Positions 56,479 to 64,000 of a stretch of 64,000 bases of DNA are shown here, piece by piece; position 1 is the first letter of the stretch; each line of letters starts with the position of its first letter. The position numbers and the translations under genes are program-made. The notes below the pieces were generated by a model. The model had not been told where the DNA came from, searched no databases, and saw only the letters and a program-made list of their open reading frames with translations. This DNA is from Neisseriaceae bacterium JH1-16 (GTDB taxonomy: Bacteria; Pseudomonadota; Gammaproteobacteria; Burkholderiales; Chromobacteriaceae): assembly GCA_025989215.1 (NCBI GenBank), contig JAPDNP010000001.1:806001-870000 (forward strand). The letters are read 5' to 3'.

Positions 56479-57390
56479 TCACTTTCCAGCGCGATCGAAG
56501 GTCTTCAACGGCGTTGGCAGATTCAGAACCACCTGCGCGTCCTTGACCACGTCCAGGCGAATAATGGTCGACGCACCCAACCCGTCAAGCAACTGGCTCA
56601 GCGGGCCGCCGCTGCGCAGCAGGCTCACGTCCCGTGGGAAAAGCCGTTGAGCAAACGATAGCGTGTTGGTCTGAACTGTGGCTTGGTGCCATTCCCCGTC
56701 GACCAGGTTGACCATGGTCGTTGTTCCCATATGGGACTGAGGCACGGCATTTCGCAAGGCCGGAAGCGGCGCACTCAAGGTCAAATCCGGCATCCCTCCT
56801 GGTGCGGCTATGGTGGCCTTCACGTCGGCGCCGATGTTCACGTTGATCTCAGCGAGCCACTTGGGCAACTGATAGCCATGCACCCCACGCACCCGCGCGA
56901 TTTCCGTGGTGACAGGCAAAGCCAACACATGCGCGAAGAAGCTTCGACGCCGCATTGAATTGAGCAACTCCAGTGCATGGGATCCTCGCGCGCCAGGCCG
57001 ACGGATCACCACCGCAATGGAGGCTTCGTCATAAGGGTCATTATCGCAAACGGCATACGAGAAAAATGTCAACGCCACCAGTCCGTAGCCCGGAAACGCC
57101 CGCAGAGGCTCTAGAGGCTCCGGCAATATCGCCCGCAACCGGGCAAGAGGAGCGAGAAATAGCAGCTGAATATTGTTGGAGCGATAGTAGAAGTTGGGCG
57201 CCCACGTCGGTCCGACTCTCGATTCAACCAGGCGCTTCGGTATCCTGCGAAAAAAATCTATATTCCCCGCCGCGGGGTCCCGGGCCACCTCATCGAGGTT
57301 CGGGTTCATCCGGAAACGGTCGTAGTACCCACCTTGAGGCACGTCGACCTTGTGCGGTCCGAATTCGACCTGCGTAAACAGCCTATCCAT
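56479..57390 (-). CDS. Acetoacetate-decarboxylase-fold protein
   Basis: 303 aa. The central PGYGLVALTFFSYAVCDNDP and the YQLPKWLAEINVNIG segment fit the acetoacetate decarboxylase-like superfamily, whose members decarboxylate beta-keto acids or act as (hydro)lyases. I cannot place the Schiff-base lysine with certainty, so the reaction is open. A MerR-type promoter lies about 76 bases upstream; the SDR and the saccharopine-like pseudogene follow on the same strand. Confidence 0.75.
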   Translation of the reverse strand: MDRLFTQVEFGPHKVDVPQGGYYDRFRMNPNLDEVARDPAAGNIDFFRRIPKRLVESRVGPTWAPNFYYRSNNIQLLFLAPLARLRAILPEPLEPLRAFPGYGLVALTFFSYAVCDNDPYDEASIAVVIRRPGARGSHALELLNSMRRRSFFAHVLALPVTTEIARVRGVHGYQLPKWLAEINVNIGADVKATIAAPGGMPDLTLSAPLPALRNAVPQSHMGTTTMVNLVDGEWHQATVQTNTLSFAQRLFPRDVSLLRSGGPLSQLLDGLGASTIIRLDVVKDAQVVLNLPTPLKTFDRAGK

Positions 57391-57465
57391 ACTCGTTGAC
57401 CCTTCTCGATAATTGACCCAGCACGCAACCCCCTAAGGCATACCGATTAACAGCCGCCCATCAGT

Positions 57466-57496
57466 ACTCTAAAGTTAAACCCAACTTTAAGGTCAA
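57466..57496 (-). promoter_or_regulatory. MerR-type promoter before the decarboxylase-fold gene
   Basis: On the minus strand TTGACC, 19 bases (TTAAAGTTGGGTTTAACTT), then TAGAGT. The dyad AAAGTT/AACTTT is centred in the spacer. Confidence 0.7.
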
Positions 57497-57544
57497 GCAT
57501 CCAGGTACGAATAATTCAGGTTTCCCTCCACGTGACCGCGCACT

Positions 57545-57665
57545 CATCTTGGCCGCCTTGGTAAAGCGGACATCGGAGAGTGATAAGTCCGACCGCCTCA
57601 TAGACGCGGATGTGGGAGGCCGTCAGACCACCGAGTTTCGCCAGCGCCCCAAGCCCCGTTCGGAG
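57545..57665 (-). pseudogene. MerR regulator remnant
   Basis: The minus-strand frame contains LGALAKLGGLTASHIRVYEA then VGLI, the first helix-turn-helix of a MerR protein, but the start is replaced and the sequence ends within about 30 codons. It lies divergently from the old-yellow-enzyme fragment across a MerR-type promoter. Confidence 0.7.
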
Positions 57666-57678
57666 CTGACAAAAGGTA

Positions 57679-57709
57679 TTGACATTGAAGTTAACTTCAA
57701 TACTAGAGT
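57679..57709 (+). promoter_or_regulatory. MerR-type promoter before the split old yellow enzyme
   Basis: TTGACA, 19 bases, TAGAGT. The spacer holds a perfect 16-base palindrome TTGAAGTTAACTTCAA (57685-57700), identical to that at 61013-61028. Confidence 0.8.
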
Positions 57710-57737
57710 GAAACCACGGCTCGGCGGGGGCCACCCG

Positions 57738-57854
57738 ATGAACTGGTTAGACGGGCTAACGCTCCCCAACGGTTCGACTATTCCGAACCGCATCGTTTGC
57801 GCCGTTTATGGGGGAATATGCCCGGTCCAGACCAGGTTCGATCTGAAGGACTGA
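57738..57854 (+). pseudogene. Old yellow enzyme, 5' fragment
   Basis: MNWLDGLTLPNGSTIPNRIV matches residues 1-20 of the intact enzyme at 61066 (MNVFDKLALPNGSTIPNRIA). The frame then diverges and stops after 38 codons. About 100 following bases (to about 57975) resemble the stretch at 60815-60985 upstream of the intact gene. Confidence 0.85.
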
Positions 57855-57975
57855 AAACGTCGCTATCAGGCCTGTGCGAATGATGGCGCCGGCCGGCGTA
57901 TCACCTGCAAGTTGGCCAGGCAGATCTCCAGCCCCCTCCCATCAGTCACCCATCGCAAAAGGAGCAGGACTCACC
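57830..57975. repeat. Degenerate duplicate of the block at 60815-60985
   Basis: Shared landmarks in order: GATCTGA near the left end, a GGCGTATCACC segment, TTGGC, CCCCTCC, then an AGCAGGAC/AGTAGGAC end. It marks a segmental duplication that was later shuffled, since here the block lies after the enzyme fragment while at 60.8 kb it lies before the promoter. Confidence 0.6.
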
Positions 57976-58042
57976 TCCAAGTAGTAACAATTAGGGCCAC
58001 ATCACTGATTGAAGGCTTACGCATTACACAGGAGAAGCGAAC

Positions 58043-58873
58043 ATGGGATACGTTACAACGAAGGATGGCGTTGAGATCTTTTACAAAGACTGGGGTCCAC
58101 GTGACGCACAGGTGATCTTTTTCCATCACGGTTGGCCGCTCAGCGCTGACGACTGGGATGCCCAGATGCTCTTTTTTCTGGCTCAAGGATTTCGGGTAGT
58201 CGCTCACGATCGTCGCGGCCACGGCCGGTCCAGTCAGGTTTGGGACGGCCATGACATGGACCATTATGCTGATGATGTGGCCGCCGTCGTGAACCACCTC
58301 GGCGTGCAGGGGGCTGTCCATGTCGGCCATTCCACGGGTGGCGGCGAGGTCATCCACTACGTCGCCCGCCATGGGGAGGACCGCGTCTCCAAGGCGGTAC
58401 TCATCAGCGCAGTTCCGCCTCTAATGGTGAAGACCGAGAGCAATCCGGGCGGCCTCCCCAAGGAGGTTTTCGACGACCTCCAGACACAGCTCGCGGCGAA
58501 CCGTGCGCAGTTTTATTACGATATTCCGGCAGGACCCTTCTACGGCTATAACCGCCCCGGTGCGAAGCCGTCACAAGGCGTCATCTGGAACTGGTGGCGG
58601 CAGGGAATGATGGGAAGCGCCAAGGCCCACTATGACGGCATCGTCGCCTTCTCGCAGACCGACTTCACCGAAGACCTGAAGAGCGCCACGATTCCCGTTC
58701 TGGTGATGCATGGCGACGACGATCAGATCGTCCCTTATGCAGACTCTGGCCTCCTGTCGGCGAAGCTACTCAGGAACGGCACCTTGAAGACCTATTCGGG
58801 TTTCCCGCATGGAATGCCTACCTCTAACGCCGAAACGATCAACGCCGATCTGCTCACATTCGTACGAGGCTAA
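58043..58873 (+). CDS. Alpha/beta hydrolase (non-heme chloroperoxidase-like)
   Basis: 276 aa. The nucleophile is S97 in VGHSTGGGEVIHYVARHG; the acid lies in MHGDDDQIVPY and the histidine in SGFPHGMP. FHHGWPLSADDWDAQMLFFL and VAHDRRGHGRS are typical of cofactor-free chloroperoxidases/arylesterases. AGGAG lies eight bases before the ATG. It sits between two halves of a broken old yellow enzyme, apparently having displaced its middle. Confidence 0.92.
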   Translation: MGYVTTKDGVEIFYKDWGPRDAQVIFFHHGWPLSADDWDAQMLFFLAQGFRVVAHDRRGHGRSSQVWDGHDMDHYADDVAAVVNHLGVQGAVHVGHSTGGGEVIHYVARHGEDRVSKAVLISAVPPLMVKTESNPGGLPKEVFDDLQTQLAANRAQFYYDIPAGPFYGYNRPGAKPSQGVIWNWWRQGMMGSAKAHYDGIVAFSQTDFTEDLKSATIPVLVMHGDDDQIVPYADSGLLSAKLLRNGTLKTYSGFPHGMPTSNAETINADLLTFVRG

Positions 58874-59033
58874 CAGCCATGGGTGCCAAGGGGTTCGCCT
58901 CTTGGCACCCGCCTGCCCACTCTTCCAGCTCCGCAAAGCGAGATGAATTCAAACTCCGGGGTGACCCACGGCTTTCATCCCGATTGGCTCAGGTAAGCAT
59001 TCCGTGCATACCGATAAGTCTTTACGTCCTCTT

Positions 59034-59480
59034 ATCAACGAGCTGAACGTCGATCTGTTGGAACTGTCGGGCGGGAGCTATGAAGCCCCGGCGATGCAGG
59101 GGGAGGCTCGTGACGGCCGCACGCTCGCCCGGGAGGCCTATTTCGTGGAGTTCGCCCGCGACATCCGGGCCGTGGCGAAGATGCCGGTGATGGTCACCGG
59201 GGGCATCCGCCGCCGGCCGGTTGCCGAACAGGTGGCCAAGAGCGGAGTGGACATGGTCGGTATCGGTACGGCCTTGGCCATTGCCCCGAATCTGCCGCGC
59301 GATTGGCGACTCGGCAAAGACAATGCCCCGGAACTGTTACCGATCACCTGGAAGAATAAGCCCCTGACTTCTCTGGCCAACATGGCCGCCGTCAAGTTCC
59401 AGCTGCGCAAACTCAGTCTGGGCAAGGCTCCCGATCCGAAAGTCGCCACTGCGAGCGCTGATTCTGCAACAGGTTGCTGA
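59034..59480 (+). pseudogene. Old yellow enzyme, 3' fragment
   Basis: LINELNVDLLELSGGSYEAP onward matches the last 170 residues of the intact enzyme at 61066 nearly residue for residue (VTGGIRRRP, KSGVDMVGIGTALAI, NLPRDWR). The N-terminal half with the FMN and substrate residues is not attached; the open frame starts at 59004 in unrelated sequence. A hairpin at about 59571-59594 (GCGCGCCGTCC/GGACGACGCGC, one mismatch) ends the unit. Confidence 0.88.
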
Positions 59481-59636
59481 GGCATTCCGTGCCCACCAAT
59501 ACCGGCGCCGGGTGGCCCAGCGGTCGAAACTCTGATACCCGACAGCCGCGCCAAGCGGACAATTCAGCGCGCCGTCCTAATGGACGACGCGCTTTCTTTC
59601 TACTGCATCCGGCGTTCTACTCGCATACACGAGTAA

Positions 59637-60443
59637 TCATTTCATTGCTTTCAAACGATCTATTACCGCTTCAGCGATCTCCTTGCTCGACTGTGGGTTC
59701 TGTCCAGTTATGATTCGATCATCCGTCACGATATAAGAGGTGAAGGGGAAAAACGCCTTCTTGTAATGCGCTCCACGGCCAACAAGCTCGTCTTGCAGCA
59801 TGAAAGGAACCTGGGGTTTTATGCCAGAGAGGGACTCCTCCATCTTGGAGAACCCAGTAACGAACCTTCCTTCGATCAGAGCCTTGCCACTTTCATCCTG
59901 TAAGGTAAGCAGCCCGGCGACACCATGGCAAACCGCTGAGACTATGCCACCCTGGCGATATATTTGCTCGCTGATGTTTTTCAAAGCTTTGCTGTTGGGA
60001 AAGTCCCACATTGTCCCGTGGCCCCCAGTGAAATATATCGCCTTGTAGTTGGAAGGGTCGATTGCGTTGGTGGGTGAAGTTGCTTTCAACCGAGCCATGA
60101 ATGCCGGATCGGCGAGATGTGCCCGAGCCGAGTCATCCAAGTAGAAAGACCCCAGGCTCCGCTCATCAAGAGGAACCTCACCACCCTCTGGGCTTACAAA
60201 GTCCATTTGCAGCCCTGCGGCCTGGGCAATATCGTAGAAGTGGGTTAGCTCCGTGAGCCAAAGCCCAGTCTTATCCGATCGAGAGGGGTATGTGGAATGG
60301 TTGGTCATTACGACCAAGATTCTTACGCCCTGTAGCGGTCCGTCCTGCTTTTGGCCAGTCTCAGATGCACTCGCATAGCCCAAAGTCATCAGAGTGGCAA
60401 TAATGACCATTAGCCAGTGCCGAAAATACCCATTCTTGAACAT
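59637..60443 (-). CDS. Exported DJ-1/PfpI-family protein
   Basis: 268 aa. An N-terminal hydrophobic signal (WLMVIIATLMTLGYASASE) precedes a DJ-1/PfpI domain with nucleophile SAVCHGVAGLL (C172), FTGGHGTMWDFPN and KTGLWLTELTHFYD. The layout is as in the cytosolic paralogue at 53940 but with export, which is uncommon for this family. A MerR-type promoter lies about 120 bases upstream. Confidence 0.88.
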   Translation of the reverse strand: MFKNGYFRHWLMVIIATLMTLGYASASETGQKQDGPLQGVRILVVMTNHSTYPSRSDKTGLWLTELTHFYDIAQAAGLQMDFVSPEGGEVPLDERSLGSFYLDDSARAHLADPAFMARLKATSPTNAIDPSNYKAIYFTGGHGTMWDFPNSKALKNISEQIYRQGGIVSAVCHGVAGLLTLQDESGKALIEGRFVTGFSKMEESLSGIKPQVPFMLQDELVGRGAHYKKAFFPFTSYIVTDDRIITGQNPQSSKEIAEAVIDRLKAMK

Positions 60444-60564
60444 GCCAGATTCCTCCTACTTCATTTGCTTGGATCGTTTGTGCGTTCCCCGCGTCATTGA
60501 CTGACTGGGCAGCGCAATTGACGTAGGCAATGACCTCAAAGGCTTCTGAACAGAGCTGAACTGA

Positions 60565-60595
60565 ACGTTACGATTAAAGTTAGGTTTAAGGTCAA
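60565..60595 (-). promoter_or_regulatory. MerR-type promoter before the exported DJ-1 gene
   Basis: On the minus strand TTGACC, 19 bases (TTAAACCTAACTTTAATCG), then TAACGT. Dyad TTAAA.../...TTTAA in the spacer. Confidence 0.65.
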
Positions 60596-61000
60596 GGCTT
60601 TAAGATGGTCACCATGATGATCGGCGAAATGACAAAAAGTGGTGGTCTTGACCCGTCAAAGATGTAACAGACCTAACGGTGTTGACCTTAGGGCCACCCG
60701 TAATTTTACCGTCGAGCCTTGGTCGAGAAATGCAGTGCCAAGGAGCAGTTCGACAAGCAAACCCTCCCTGCCTCGCTCCCTCCGGGCCACACAGCCAACT
60801 CCGTTTATGAAGGGAATCATGTTCGGCGCAGACTAGGGCCGATCTGAGCGGCTGACACGGCGCAACCTGTCCGTTGAGGATAATGGTGCCAGTCGGCGTA
60901 TCACCGGCGATTTGGCTGGAGGCCGGCCTCTGGTCACATTCCCCTCCGACCAGTTACCAAGCGCGAAGAAGAAGTAGGACACGACTTTCGAACCTCAGAA
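60596..61000. other. Gene-free region with duplicated block
   Basis: No gene could be supported. The right part (60815-60985) is the counterpart of 57830-57975. A plus-strand 65-codon frame at 60639-60836 has no family resemblance. Confidence 0.5.
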
Positions 61001-61006
61001 TGGGTA

Positions 61007-61037
61007 TTGACATTGAAGTTAACTTCAAACTTACAGT
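61007..61037 (+). promoter_or_regulatory. MerR-type promoter of the intact old yellow enzyme
   Basis: TTGACA, 19 bases beginning with the palindrome TTGAAGTTAACTTCAA (61013-61028), then TACAGT. The ATG follows 28 bases after the -10, with GAGGTGA as ribosome site. Confidence 0.8.
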
Positions 61038-61065
61038 CGAGCCACGATCAAACGAGGTGACCCTT

Positions 61066-62301
61066 ATGAACGTGTTCGACAAGTTAGCCCTCCCCAACGG
61101 TTCTACGATTCCGAACCGCATCGCCAAAGCCGCCATGGAAGAAAACATGGCGGACGCAGACCACGCTCCGTCTGAGCAACTGATGCGTCTCTACCAGGCC
61201 TGGGCGGCAGGCGGCGCCGGCTTGCTGATCACCGGCAACGTGATGGTCGACAGCCGTGCGATGACTGGCCCCGGGGGCGTGGTCCTTGAGGACGACAAGC
61301 ACTTGGACAAGTTCAAGCGCTGGGCCCGAATCGGCCGGTCCAAGGGGGCGCAATTCTGGCTACAAATCAATCACCCCGGCCGCCAGATGCAGGCCAATCT
61401 TGGGCAACTCACCTGGGCACCTTCCGCGGTACCACTGGCGCTTGGCAAGATGTCCAAGCATTTCAACACGCCCCAGGCGATGACTCAGGAGGTCATCGAC
61501 GAAGTGATCCAGCGCTTTGCCCATACCGCCAGCCTGGGGGAACAGGCCGGGTTTACCGGCGTCGAGATCCACGCGGCCCATGGCTACCTGCTGAGCCAGT
61601 TTCTTTCGCCACTCACCAACCAACGGACGGATGCGTGGGGCGGCTCGCTTGAAAACCGGGCCCGCCTGTTGCTGGAGATTGTCAAAGCCGTGCGCGCCGT
61701 GGTTTCGCCCCGATTTGCCGTTGCCGTCAAGCTCAACTCCGCCGACTTCCAACGCGGTGGCTTCAGCGCCGACGATGCCCGGCAGGTAGTGAAGCTGCTC
61801 AACGAGCTGAACGTCGATCTGGTGGAACTGTCGGGCGGTAGCTATGAAGCCCCAGCGATGCAGGGGGAGGCGCGAGATGGCCGCACGCTTGCCCGGGAGG
61901 CCTACTTCGCGGAGTTCGCTCGCGACATCCGGACCGCAGCAAAGATGCCCGTGATGGTCACCGGTGGCATCCGCCGTCGGCCGATTGCCGAACAGGTGGT
62001 CAAGAGCGGAGTGGACATGGTCGGTATCGGTACGGCCCTAGCTATCGACCCGAATCTGCCGCGCGATTGGCGTCACGGCAAAGACAATGCCCCGGAGTTG
62101 TCGCCGATCACCTGGAGGAACAAGCCTTTGGCTTCTCTCGCCAACATGGCCACCGTGAAGTTCCAGCTGCGCAAGCTCAGCCAGGGAAGAACCCCAGATC
62201 CGAGCGTATCGCCGCTGCGAGCGCTATTACTGCAGCAGTTAGCGAATGCCTGCCGTACCCGTCAGTACAGACGCTGGATGGCGCAGCGCACTCAATACTG
62301 A
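61066..62301 (+). CDS. NADH:flavin oxidoreductase, old yellow enzyme family
   Basis: 411 aa FMN TIM barrel. The N-terminus LALPNGSTIPNRIAKAAMEE leads the FMN site; QINHPGRQ, GVEIHAAHGYLLSQFLSP, TDAWGGSLENRARLLLEIV and MVTGGIRRRPIAEQV are family motifs. No C-terminal iron-sulfur/FAD part as in dienoyl-CoA reductase, so it is a simple ene-reductase type that reduces activated C=C bonds of electrophiles. The ATG at 61066 follows GAGGTGA; longer in-frame starts would cross the promoter. Confidence 0.93.
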   Translation: MNVFDKLALPNGSTIPNRIAKAAMEENMADADHAPSEQLMRLYQAWAAGGAGLLITGNVMVDSRAMTGPGGVVLEDDKHLDKFKRWARIGRSKGAQFWLQINHPGRQMQANLGQLTWAPSAVPLALGKMSKHFNTPQAMTQEVIDEVIQRFAHTASLGEQAGFTGVEIHAAHGYLLSQFLSPLTNQRTDAWGGSLENRARLLLEIVKAVRAVVSPRFAVAVKLNSADFQRGGFSADDARQVVKLLNELNVDLVELSGGSYEAPAMQGEARDGRTLAREAYFAEFARDIRTAAKMPVMVTGGIRRRPIAEQVVKSGVDMVGIGTALAIDPNLPRDWRHGKDNAPELSPITWRNKPLASLANMATVKFQLRKLSQGRTPDPSVSPLRALLLQQLANACRTRQYRRWMAQRTQY

Positions 62302-62323
62302 CATTTGATCTGAGCACCAGAGA

Positions 62324-62360
62324 GCTGCCCCGGCGATCGCGTAATTATCGCCGGGGCAGC
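62324..62360 (+). terminator. Hairpin after the old yellow enzyme gene
   Basis: GCTGCCCCGGCGAT-9 bases-ATCGCCGGGGCAGC, a perfect 14-bp stem about 25 bases after the stop, without a clear T-run. Confidence 0.65.
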
Positions 62361-62717
62361 AGCTTGATGGCCCTCTGGTCAGGACCACCTTTAGAGGGCG
62401 AAACTGGACAGATACCACTGGCACAGCTGGCCAGATTCACCGGAATCTGCAAGTTGGCCATCGAGCCTGGAACCATCCCGCCGGGCCATTCATGACTTAG
62501 CACGAGTGATCGATCAGAGTGACCCAATCGCGGTCCAGACACCGCTCACGAACAGACGCTTGCAACGGCTGGCGAACGAGCCAGGTTTCATGGGGGGGGG
62601 GGGGCACAGACGTGGAAGCAGGGAGAAGGTGCGATTCGTCGTGGATATGGCGGCAAGCAACCATTCGTATACTACGAGCAGAAGGTTTCGCATGGTGAAC
62701 GACTGATGTTGCATCCT
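62361..62717. other. Gene-poor stretch with a G13 run
   Basis: A plus-strand frame (62506-62706, 66 codons) passes through 13 consecutive G (62592-62604) placed directly after an in-frame AT. No family recognised; the encoded GGGG tract and the lack of a ribosome site make it doubtful as a gene. Confidence 0.4.
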
Positions 62718-62760
62718 TAAGCCCCCACAACACGGACTGTCGGAGTCGTGGGGGGGCTTA
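62718..62760 (-). terminator. Terminator of the last gene
   Basis: TAAGCCCCCAC and GTGGGGGGGCTTA (two extra G) can pair around a 19-base inner region; it lies 19 bases beyond the stop at 62779. Confidence 0.65.
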
Positions 62761-62778
62761 TGGCATGAGGCCGGCTCG

Positions 62779-64000
62779 CTACATCGGATTGTTGATATTG
62801 TGGTCGTAACCGTAAGTATTGCCAGCAATATCGTCGGTCCCGGCACCGCCAGTTGTTTGTAACCCGGTTGCCGGATTGGTGTCGTGCGCCCACAAATTGC
62901 CATCGACATCCATGCCACCAGCGGTATTCCCAACCATCGGTAGGCCAGTAGTGGGATTCAGTACCTGTGGCATCATCTCTTCACCAGTCCAGGTGGCACC
63001 AGAGGGGGTGGAAAGCGTGAACCACTGGAACTCTGGTTGCTTGTACCGTTCGTCTACTTGCCCCATGGCCGCCACTTTCAATGCTGCGTTTACCAGTGCT
63101 GTATCAACGTAGCTTCTGTCGCTCAATTGCTGATATGTAAATTTTGGGATGCCGAGGTCCTCTGAGTGCCCATTGCGCCGAAGGTGAGGTTCCGCTACGA
63201 AAATAGAGCGATTAGCGCCATCTACATGACTCACGCCATCAATACCGAAGACCAGGACGGGACGGCCATTTTCACACCACCCAAAGCGCCGACGAATATT
63301 CATGTTGAGTACCGCCGTGATGGTTTTCTTGATTGGCCATGCAATTGGACGTCCTACCATAATAGCCACATGCATCACCCACATGGCGAGACTACCGGCG
63401 ACTACGGTTAGCAATCCAGCTATCAGCCCAATTGCTGCACCACCCCCGCCATAGATTGCCACCCCTACTAAGGTTTTATGGTCGAGTAGTGCACTAATGA
63501 CACCGATTAGAAGGCCAATAACAGCGCCTAGAGCTGCTGCTGAGTTTTCGAGGTTTCTCAGTTTTACCAAGTCCACAACAATTGGGAGGAGTGACCCTAC
63601 AAGAAAGAATGCTGGGGCAATAGGTAAAATTTTCGCGGCACCAGTGCCGAATAATTGAAGCACGAGATACCACACTGTGGCCGCAGCGGCAGCGTCAATA
63701 AGCGGGGTCAGTCGATTCCACCACAGGGAAAGGCGCGATACCGTTTTGTGGCCCGGCAAGTCAATGCAGTCAGCCAAATACTTTAATTTGTGGCTAGTCC
63801 AGCCGCCACCAGCATTTCTCGCAATACGCTCCTGTAAGCAGACAAGGATAAACCAAAGCATCATGGTGCCAACGGCGACGGTGCTCCACCATAGAGCGGA
63901 ATGGGAGGGCGATAACTCACCAATATCTATGGCATGTTTGGTGGCGGTGAATTGAATCGTAGCAATGTGAGAGTTCTGTGGAGCCTTCTTGATTTCGGCA
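62779..64000 (-). CDS. Membrane protein of unknown function with C-terminal NPxTGL repeats (cut by window edge)
   Basis: The frame is open to the right edge, so over 406 codons are present and the start is outside. Several hydrophobic helices occur in the middle (VWYLVLQLFG, PAFFLVGSLLPIVVDLV, LGAVIGLLIGVISALL and a Gly-rich GGGGAAIGLIAGLLTVV). A soluble C-terminal part ends with two related motifs, NPTTGLPMVGNTAGGMDVDG and NPATGLQTTGGAGTDDIAG, then NTYGYDHN. I recall NPATGLPM...GVDVAGNPYG tails on small proteobacterial proteins of unknown role. Lower GC than the core genome. Confidence 0.6.
   Translation of the reverse strand, partial: AEIKKAPQNSHIATIQFTATKHAIDIGELSPSHSALWWSTVAVGTMMLWFILVCLQERIARNAGGGWTSHKLKYLADCIDLPGHKTVSRLSLWWNRLTPLIDAAAAATVWYLVLQLFGTGAAKILPIAPAFFLVGSLLPIVVDLVKLRNLENSAAALGAVIGLLIGVISALLDHKTLVGVAIYGGGGAAIGLIAGLLTVVAGSLAMWVMHVAIMVGRPIAWPIKKTITAVLNMNIRRRFGWCENGRPVLVFGIDGVSHVDGANRSIFVAEPHLRRNGHSEDLGIPKFTYQQLSDRSYVDTALVNAALKVAAMGQVDERYKQPEFQWFTLSTPSGATWTGEEMMPQVLNPTTGLPMVGNTAGGMDVDGNLWAHDTNPATGLQTTGGAGTDDIAGNTYGYDHNINNPM

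Noticed and set aside
58130-58140. GGTTGGCCGCT as a copy of the 10-base word in the accessory block
   Set aside because: The last bases (GCT instead of GAA) do not match; it encodes GWPL of the hydrolase family motif.

Overview
The window is GC-rich bacterial DNA with proteobacterial gene content. Several pairings (gph-trpE, rpe with apaG, thiMED behind a TPP riboswitch, LldEFG/GlcDEF lactate oxidation, KdpFABC) are typical of Betaproteobacteria, and I lean towards a Neisseriales relative (Chromobacteriaceae/Chitinibacteraceae type). That placement is inference. No rRNA, tRNA, CRISPR array or intact transposase gene was seen.

Bases 1-46,900 look like settled chromosome. In order: the kdp potassium-pump operon with the start of kdpD; a small molybdopterin-domain protein behind a ModE-like box; a heme-oxygenase-fold enzyme coupled to a PAS/GGDEF/EAL protein; an orphan peptide-binding protein; a large lactate/glycolate operon (lutA-lutC-lutB-glcD-glcE-glcF-lldP) with its GntR regulator and two operators; an M3 peptidase; a polyamine cluster (LysR, PotF-like, deacetylase, AguB); a GAF-GGDEF protein; a Mn2+ riboswitch with a GDT1-family exporter; gph and trpE with a possible Trp leader peptide; an ECF sigma/anti-sigma pair next to a fasciclin protein; rpe, an SDR and a pseudouridine synthase; apaG; an Atm1-type ABC exporter; thiMED; pepD; and a Bax-inhibitor-1 protein. 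One atypical gene interrupts this stretch: a stand-alone protein with a HEPN-like Rx5H motif (24.3-25.9 kb) beside a structured repeat.

The whole first 47 kb is peppered with one short word, GTTGGCCGAA. I read 37 copies of its 9-base core on both strands, including an inverted pair at 527-562. None was found around the HEPN gene or anywhere after 46,923. It behaves like a DNA-uptake or other genome-wide signature sequence and doubles as a marker of foreign DNA.

Bases 47-64 kb are an accessory mosaic: a cupin, decayed exbD and chemotaxis-receptor fragments, a lipoprotein, truncated genes joined head to tail, and then a carbonyl/electrophile-type gene set (TetR, two DJ-1/PfpI proteins, MerR, SDR, an acetoacetate-decarboxylase-fold protein, an alpha/beta hydrolase, an intact old yellow enzyme and a split copy of it). 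Five of its transcription units start with MerR-type promoters (TTGAC[A/C], 19-bp dyad spacer, -10 element), so the set looks like one MerR-controlled regulon. The window ends in a membrane protein of unknown function, cut by the edge.
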